DNA of 64,000 nt from Amyelois transitella (lineage: Eukaryota; Arthropoda; Insecta; Lepidoptera; Pyralidae). The position numbers and the translations under genes were made by a program. Below the pieces are notes generated by a model that was not told the origin of the DNA, searched no databases, and saw only the letters and a list, made by a program, of their open reading frames with translations. This document shows, piece by piece, positions 58,195-64,000 of this stretch. Position 1 is the stretch's first letter. Each line of letters starts with the position of its first letter. The DNA lies in the NCBI RefSeq assembly GCF_032362555.1, contig NC_083505.1, positions 8,485,501-8,549,500 on the forward strand, written 5' to 3'.

Positions 58195-58720
58195 ATGGAA
58201 CCGCGGCTCCGACGATGTTGTGTCGGAGTGTGCTTCAATAGCTTGCAAGTGCCAGTTGCCTTCCAGTGAGTCGGAAATTGCTCGGAGTCCTAGTAAGGCA
58301 GGAGTGAGCCGTTGCTTTGCTCAAAGTCTACGGTGAGTCGAGACAGTAGAGAGCGAAGTTGACTTGTAGCTTGCGCTGGTAGATATCGTGCAGAGCTGCC
58401 ATGCTGGAGAAATGGGCGACCGTCAAAAAGATCCAGGCGTGAGCTGCGGTAGCAGCTAGCAGGAAGCTCGGTGAGTCGGCTGCGATGGACCTGCCGCGAT
58501 ACCCAGTAGCTGGCTTGCTGTGAGACTGCTTATAGAGTGAGGAGTGATGATGGTAAGGATTATAGTTGATGATAAAGAAGATTGCATCCAATCACGTCGG
58601 AGTCACGTGTAATGCGGCAGCAATGATTCGGCTCGACCACCACCAAAGGGAACATCTTCCGCAAGGCTAGGTGTTATGCCTGGGGAACAGCGGCTCCGAC
58701 CATGTTGTGTATTATGCTCC
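58195..58720. repeat. GC-rich repeat block with terminal direct repeats
   Basis: About 500 bp of elevated GC. The two ends share 'gcggctccgac', 'atgttgtgt' (58202 and 58690) as a direct repeat of about 25 bp. The minus strand has an 87-codon open frame with no recognised domain. I cannot assign a family; an old inserted element is likely. Confidence 0.4.
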
Positions 58721-58841
58721 AATCCGTATTATCTTTGCTTTCGCGATTTAGGTTTTTCACTGGTTTTGGCTGGGTTTTTTGACTACTATTAGCGTCGCGT
58801 GATTTTATTTATTTTTGTGACTTGTGGCGTAGACATGTCAC

Positions 58842-59055
58842 CACACGTTTATATCCCATGCGGGGTAGATAGAGCCAACCGTCTTGAAAAGACTGAAAGG
58901 CCACGTTCAACTGTTTGGCTTAATGATAGAATTGAGATTCAAATAGTGACCTTGTTTTGATTTAAAAAGTTTTTAAGCCTATCCCTTAATCGCCATTTAC
59001 GACATCCTTGGAAAAGAGAAGGAGTAGTCTTCTTTAATGGTATTCTTTTTTTTTA
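58842..59055 (-). mobile_element. SINE, LINE-partnered family (copy 10)
   Basis: Reverse copy: 'atatcccatgcggggtagat', 'gagccaaccgtcttgaaaag', 'gccacgttcaactgtttgg', 'tcgccatttacgacatcc'. The middle 'gctagcccatcgcc' is deleted, and the far end dissolves into a T run. Confidence 0.75.
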
Positions 59056-59084
59056 TTACATCCCTTCTTGCAAAAAACTAACTC

Positions 59085-59170
59085 ACTCAATCCAGGATCC
59101 ATCGTTTAAGTCTTACCCCAGGCTCCTCTCCAGAGTGGTGAGGATGTAACTGGGACTACAGCCAGGAGGT
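59085..59170 (+). mobile_element. SINE 3' fragment (family of 15490)
   Basis: 'ctccagagtggtgaggatgt', 'aactgggactacagccagga', 'ggtaaaag' match the 3' part of the tRNA-derived SINE at 15775-15835. Confidence 0.5.
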
Positions 59171-59450
59171 AAAAGTTTTTAAATTAACTGGCTTGGTATA
59201 CTTAATGCTTAGGTGTTGATCGTACAGGTTGAGCTGTTTTACATTTTGCCAAAGTTACCAATGTATCCGAACATTACATATTTTTTATTGACAGTTAAAT
59301 AATTTGAATTCCTAAACTGGCAACATTGTTACAATTTTGTGAAGTGAGTGAAGTGAATGTTCATGTTCTTTCTTCGTGTGCCGGCTCCATACAAGTTTTT
59401 GGTTTACAGTTATTAGAATTATTGTATTTAATTACTGAAAGTGAAACAAA

Positions 59451-62400
59451 ATGCACACGGAAACTACAATAACGCTTATACAAATATTGGAAAAGACTAT
59501 ATCACCGGGTAAGTAAAGAGTTTATATTTTCAATTAATGAGCATGGCGTTTCGTCTGATTGTCAACGACTTATCGCACAATGACACGAAAGTAAATTGCT
59601 TTGTTATTTTTACTTAATTCTATTAAATATCAGTCCTGTCGAATCAAATTGAAGAAAGTTAAATTCTTATTGGTTTCTAAAATTCAAGAATATCTTAGGT
59701 ACTATCATCAGTTGACATGCCAAAGTGTCATGTAAGGGAAGTTTCTAGTTGTTATCTTATGAATATTTTCATCTGCAGCTTTTCTATTTTCATTAAATAG
59801 TATGAAAAGCCGTTCATTTACATTTTAGTTGAATAGTTTATGAAAAGGCGCTTTTATTAGAAACAAATTGTTTTTAAGGTTATGTTCTTTCTATTCATCT
59901 ATTTGTTGCTAACATTTAAAAATTGCATATTACTCGTAGATCGAAATGAGTTGGAAGCGGCGGAAAAGTACTTGGATCAGGCAGCAGCCTCAAACTTCAC
60001 CACCTTCATCAAAATGCTGTCTGATGTATTGGTGCAGGGTGGCAACAGTCAAGTAGCCCGGATGGCAGCCGGGCTGCAGCTGAAGAATCACCTCACCTCT
60101 AAAGACCCAACTATGAAACAACACTACCAACAAAGATGGCTAGCACTTCCTGAAGACATTAGATTATACATCAAGAAAAATGTTTGTATTTCAAATTTTG
60201 AGCCCTACAAAATTCTTTCATTAGCACTGACACAAAATTTTGAAAAAAAATAATTTTTATTTTTTGTCATCTTGTCATAAACAAAATTTTTCCAAACTCA
60301 TTTGCATAAAAATATTCAATAAAAATCTAGTTTCTCTCTCTCTCTGTAATCATTAAAAAATATACAAAAGAGAAGAAATTGCAGGATGACCAGATGTCTT
60401 TTATTTGTCCTTTGTTCACCTCTAATGACATTCATAAAATATGGAGGCACATTAAAAAAGTGAAAACTATATTTAACTTAAAAAAAACATTATTTTTTCA
60501 GATACTCACAGCAATAGGTACGGAAAACAGTAGGCCAAGTTCTGCAGCTCAATGTGTGGCATATGTTGCAGTGGCCGAGTTACCAGTAGGCCAGTGGAAT
60601 GACTTGATACCTATTCTCGTAGAAAATGTTGTTAATGCCCAGTCCACAGAACTTAAAAAAGAAGCTACCTTAGAAGCTATAGGTATGTCTTTTTATTATA
60701 ATTAATACATACATATGGTCACGTCTATATCACTTGTGGGGTAGACAGAGCCAACAGTTTTTAAAAGACTTAGGCCACGCTCAACTCTTTGGCTTAATGA
60801 TAGAATTGAGATTCAAATAGTGACAGGTTGCTAGCCCATCGCCTAAAAAAAAGAATCCCAAATTTGTAAGCCTATCCCTTAGTCGCCTTTTACGACATCC
60901 ATAGGAAAGTGGAGTGGTCCTATTCTTTTTTGTACTGGTGCCGGGAACCACATGGCACATAATTAGTTCACTATAATTCCAAACTATTTCTATTTCATTC
61001 CAGCATAGGTAGGTTTGTGTAGGGATTTAACTCACAAGTTTAGTGACAAAAGTTTACTGTGGGTCACTGTGGCCTTGGCTCATTTCGATTGGAAAAATAG
61101 TTAGATTAATCTGCCGTTAACTATTCATTATCATAAAAGTTTTACATACTATGATGTTAAAAGAGGAGTTATATTAAATATTGTAATGCTTTATTATTTC
61201 ATTGATTACAGGATACATTTGCCAAGATATTGATGCGGAAGTACTAACAGAGCAAAGTAACCCAATCCTCACAGCTATAATCCATGGCATGCGGTCCACA
61301 GAACCAAGTAACCATGTCCGTTTAGCAGCAACACAAGCTCTTCTTAATTCTTTAGAGTTCACCAAAGCAAATTTTGACAAGGAGAATGAACGCAACTTTA
61401 TTATGGAGGTAGTTTGTGAAGCAACCCAGTCCAGTGATATGAGGATCAGTGTGGCCGCTCTACAATGTTTAGTAAGTATTATGTAATTGCATCAAATTAA
61501 AAAAATAATCTTTGAAATCAAGTTACTATATACCAGTAACTTTTTAAACATTTTTACTAGTAATAACAACAAAGTTTACATTTTATGCCCTTATACTAAT
61601 AATAGCTATTGTGAATAATTTCTGAAAGATTGAATATTTGAAATCCATACTATTAATAAAAGAAATAAACTAAGAATAAACTCGACAACTCCTGAACCTT
61701 AAGGGACTTTATCCGATAGTGCTATAGACATATATTTGTTTTCAAATAAATTAGATTTCAGACATTAATCAACATTTATAAAGTAATCCGGGGAAAAGAG
61801 CACTTCCCAAAATCCTTTTATGGCGCATACAATGAACTACAAAAATATAGATACTTCAAAGATATTAATAGATCTATATAAATTATGTAAATAAGGTGCA
61901 TTTTGAGCATTACTACCACACAAGGATGTAATAGGTATATGACAAGATTCAATACTTATCAGTTGTGTGGATAAAGCATAAAAAGATAAAAAGCAAACTA
62001 AGGAACATTATTATTATTATTATATACTTTATACACACTAGCAGCTCATTAAGCATACAAGTATATTTTAAGCCTATCTTTAATGAAGAAAAAATAAATT
62101 TTCAGGAATAGTTGATCAGGACCCAATTTGCGGGCAAGTATAATATAGTAAGCCTAAAGCCTTTAGGACTACTGAGTAGAACAAAAATACCTTATATTTT
62201 TCATCCAGCAAAAATACTTTTCACATAGGATTTGTGTACAACAATGTCTGTGAGCAAAGCCATAGGCAACAGCTAGTTGTTAAATAATTTAAAAAGTCAT
62301 TGTCATTTTATTTTATCAGGTCAAGATTTTATCCCTTTATTATCAATATATGGAACCATATATGGCACAAGCACTTTTCCCCATCACTCTAGAGGCTATG

Positions 62401-64000
62401 AAGTCTGACATTGATGAGATCTCATTACAAGGTATTGAGTTTTGGTCTAATGTCAGTGATGAAGAAATTGACCTTGCAATAGAAGAGGCTGAAGCTGCTG
62501 AAGCAGGTATATATTATTGTATTTTTTAATTACATATTTTTGGTTTTACATAACTCACATTAACTTTTCTTGTTTCTTTATTAATTTGTTGTATTAAAAA
62601 TAGCTGAAAAAAAGTAATCAATTGTTTATTTTTACTCAACAGGACGTCCACCAGTAAGAACCTCTAGATTTTATGCCAGAGGGGCTTTGCAGTATCTTGC
62701 TCCAGTTCTTATGCAAAAATTGACCAAACAAGATGATTCTGATGATGAACTGGAGTGGAACCCATCCAAAGCTGCATCAGTGTGCCTGATGCTCCTCTCA
62801 AACTGTTGTGAAGATGAGATTGTACCCCATGTTCTGCCTTTTATTCAGTCAAACATCAAAAACGAAAACTGGCGGTACAGAGAAGCTGCTCTTATGGCTT
62901 TTGGCTCAATCTTAGGTGGTCTAGAAGCCAGTATTCTGAAGCCTTTGGTAGAAAATGCTATGCCAACACTAATTGAAGCCATGTATGACTCCAGTGTCGC
63001 TGTAAGAGATACAGCCGCATGGACCTTTGGCAGAATTTGTGAAATAGTTCCTGAAGCAGCAATCAATGAGACATACTTGAACCCACTCCTAGAAAGTCTG
63101 GTTAATGGATTGAAGGCTGAGCCAAGAGTTGCAGCAAATGTTTGCTGGGCATTCACTGGCTTGGCTGAAGCTGCATATGAGGCTGCTGAATGTGATGACT
63201 CCAACCAGCCAAAAACATATTGCATGTCAAACTATTTTGACTTCATAGTCCAGAGACTACTTGAAACTACAGATCGCCAAGATGCGGCTCAACATAATTT
63301 AAGATCAGCAGCTTATGAAGCACTCATGGAAATGGTGAAAAACTCACCAAGCGATTGCTATGTCACCGTTCAGAAGACTACTATGGTTATTTTGGAAAGG
63401 CTTCAACAAGTATTACAAATGGAAAATCACATTTCGAGTCAAGCTGACCGCTCTCAGTTTAATGATCTTCAAAGCCTGTTGTGTGCCACTCTTCAGTCTG
63501 TGTTACGTAAGGTGACGCCAGAAGACGCCCCTCAGATATCTGATGCCATTATGTCAGCTTTACTAACTATGTTTGCTGGCAATGCTGGAAAGGCAGGTGG
63601 TGTGCAAGAAGATGCTTTGATGGCAGTTTCAACATTAGTGGAGGTTCTTGGAGAAGGTTTCCTGAAGTACATGGATGCTTTCAAGAGATATTTGTATGTT
63701 GGTTTAAAGAATCACCAGGAACATCAAGTGTGTATAGCTGCCGTTGGTCTCACAGGTGACATTTGTAGAGCTCTAAAAAGCAAAGTAAGTGAAATTTTTA
63801 TTCCCTTTTAGATTAGTGACTACATGTATATCAGAGAGTAAAAGTTATTTTAATAACTGAAAGATGAGATATTAACTTACAGGTCCTTTGCAGGTGCTAC
63901 CATATTGTGACGAGATAATATGCCTTTTGTTGGAGAACCTTGGAGACCCATCCATTCACAGATCAGTAAAACCTCAAATTTTATCTGTGTTTGGCGATAT
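59451..64000 (+). CDS. Fs(2)Ket: Importin subunit beta-1 (Ketel), 3' end outside window
   Basis: Karyopherin-beta1 carries NLS cargo, usually through importin-alpha, across nuclear pores and is released by Ran-GTP. Exons in window: 59451-59508, 59940-60181, 60502-60682, 61212-61471, 62320-62506, 62643-63784 and 63894 onward; phases agree. About 725 of the usual 870-880 residues are encoded here. Start [23 protein letters not shown]-repeat sequence is conserved throughout: [67 protein letters not shown], the acidic loop [67 protein letters not shown] and [16 protein letters not shown]. The 5' UTR begins within a few hundred bases of 59451. Introns contain a SINE (60704) and a Helitron-like repeat (61645). 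Confidence 0.97.
60704..60959 (-). mobile_element. SINE, LINE-partnered family (copy 11)
   Basis: One of the best preserved copies: 'acatacatatggtcacgtc', 'ggggtagacagagccaacag', 'ggccacgctcaactctttgg', 'gacaggttgctagcccatcg', 'agtcgccttttacgacatcc', 'gtgccgggaaccacatggc'. In importin-beta intron 3. Confidence 0.88.
61645..62277 (+). mobile_element. Helitron-like repeat in importin-beta intron
   Basis: Begins near 'ccatactattaataaaagaa', with 'actcctgaaccttaaggg' and 'gagcaaagccataggcaac', and ends 'agCTAG' followed by TT. The CTAG-T end matches the other Helitron-like repeats here. The middle is decayed and may hold unrelated sequence. Confidence 0.45.

Noticed and set aside
59882-60253. 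A separate 123-residue protein
   Set aside because: It is importin-beta exon 2 flanked by intron read-through on both sides.

Overview
This is a 64 kb stretch of an insect nuclear genome, almost certainly a moth or butterfly. It is AT-rich and intron-dense. Its protein-coding genes are all conserved metazoan genes with insect-like sequences. Its repeat load is typical of Lepidoptera: short tRNA-related and LINE-partnered SINEs, Helitron-like CTAG-ended repeats, RTE-like and CR1-like LINEs. The species cannot be named from the sequence.

Layout. 224-5992 (+): the 3' two thirds of the mitochondrial trifunctional protein alpha subunit (HADHA/Mtp-alpha), with the 5' part outside the window. 8722-9567 (+): an intronless DHHC palmitoyltransferase of the ZDHHC24 type. 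10089-14252 (-): an MFSD1-like lysosomal MFS transporter in ten coding exons, tail to tail with the DHHC gene. 17100-43399 (+): junctophilin (Jp), eight exons over 26 kb giving a protein of about 993 residues, with a GC-rich candidate internal promoter and a short alternative first exon at 41440. 44674-46017: a non-autonomous pogo/Tigger-like DNA transposon that still encodes a DNA-binding domain. 46106-46763: a long-TIR element containing a SINE-like insert. 47117-49258 (-): a 5'-truncated RTE-like LINE with an open 706-codon reading frame. 49803-53372 (+): the carcinine transporter CarT, minus its first coding exon. 55015-56061 (+): an intronless ZIP7/Catsup zinc transporter. 56742-57870 (-): ribosomal protein S18. 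59451-64000 (+): importin-beta1 (Ketel), running off the right edge.

The host genes are unrelated in pathway (fatty acid beta-oxidation, lipidation, lysosomal and histamine-related transport, ER-plasma membrane junctions, zinc export from the ER, translation, nuclear import). Nothing suggests an operon or a metabolic cluster.

The most unusual structural signal is a set of near-perfect inverted repeats with tiny spacers (arms 25-47 bp, spacers 1-8 nt) at 12268, 23431, 40779, 49267 and 57144, plus weaker ones at 3602, 18269 and 50973. They sit in introns and intergenic DNA. Other points are relic exon duplications inside two Jp introns, a SINE whose 3' end matches the local LINE, and iterated transposase-site-like motifs inside the pogo-like element. 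I found no clear case of a wholly new multi-gene system.
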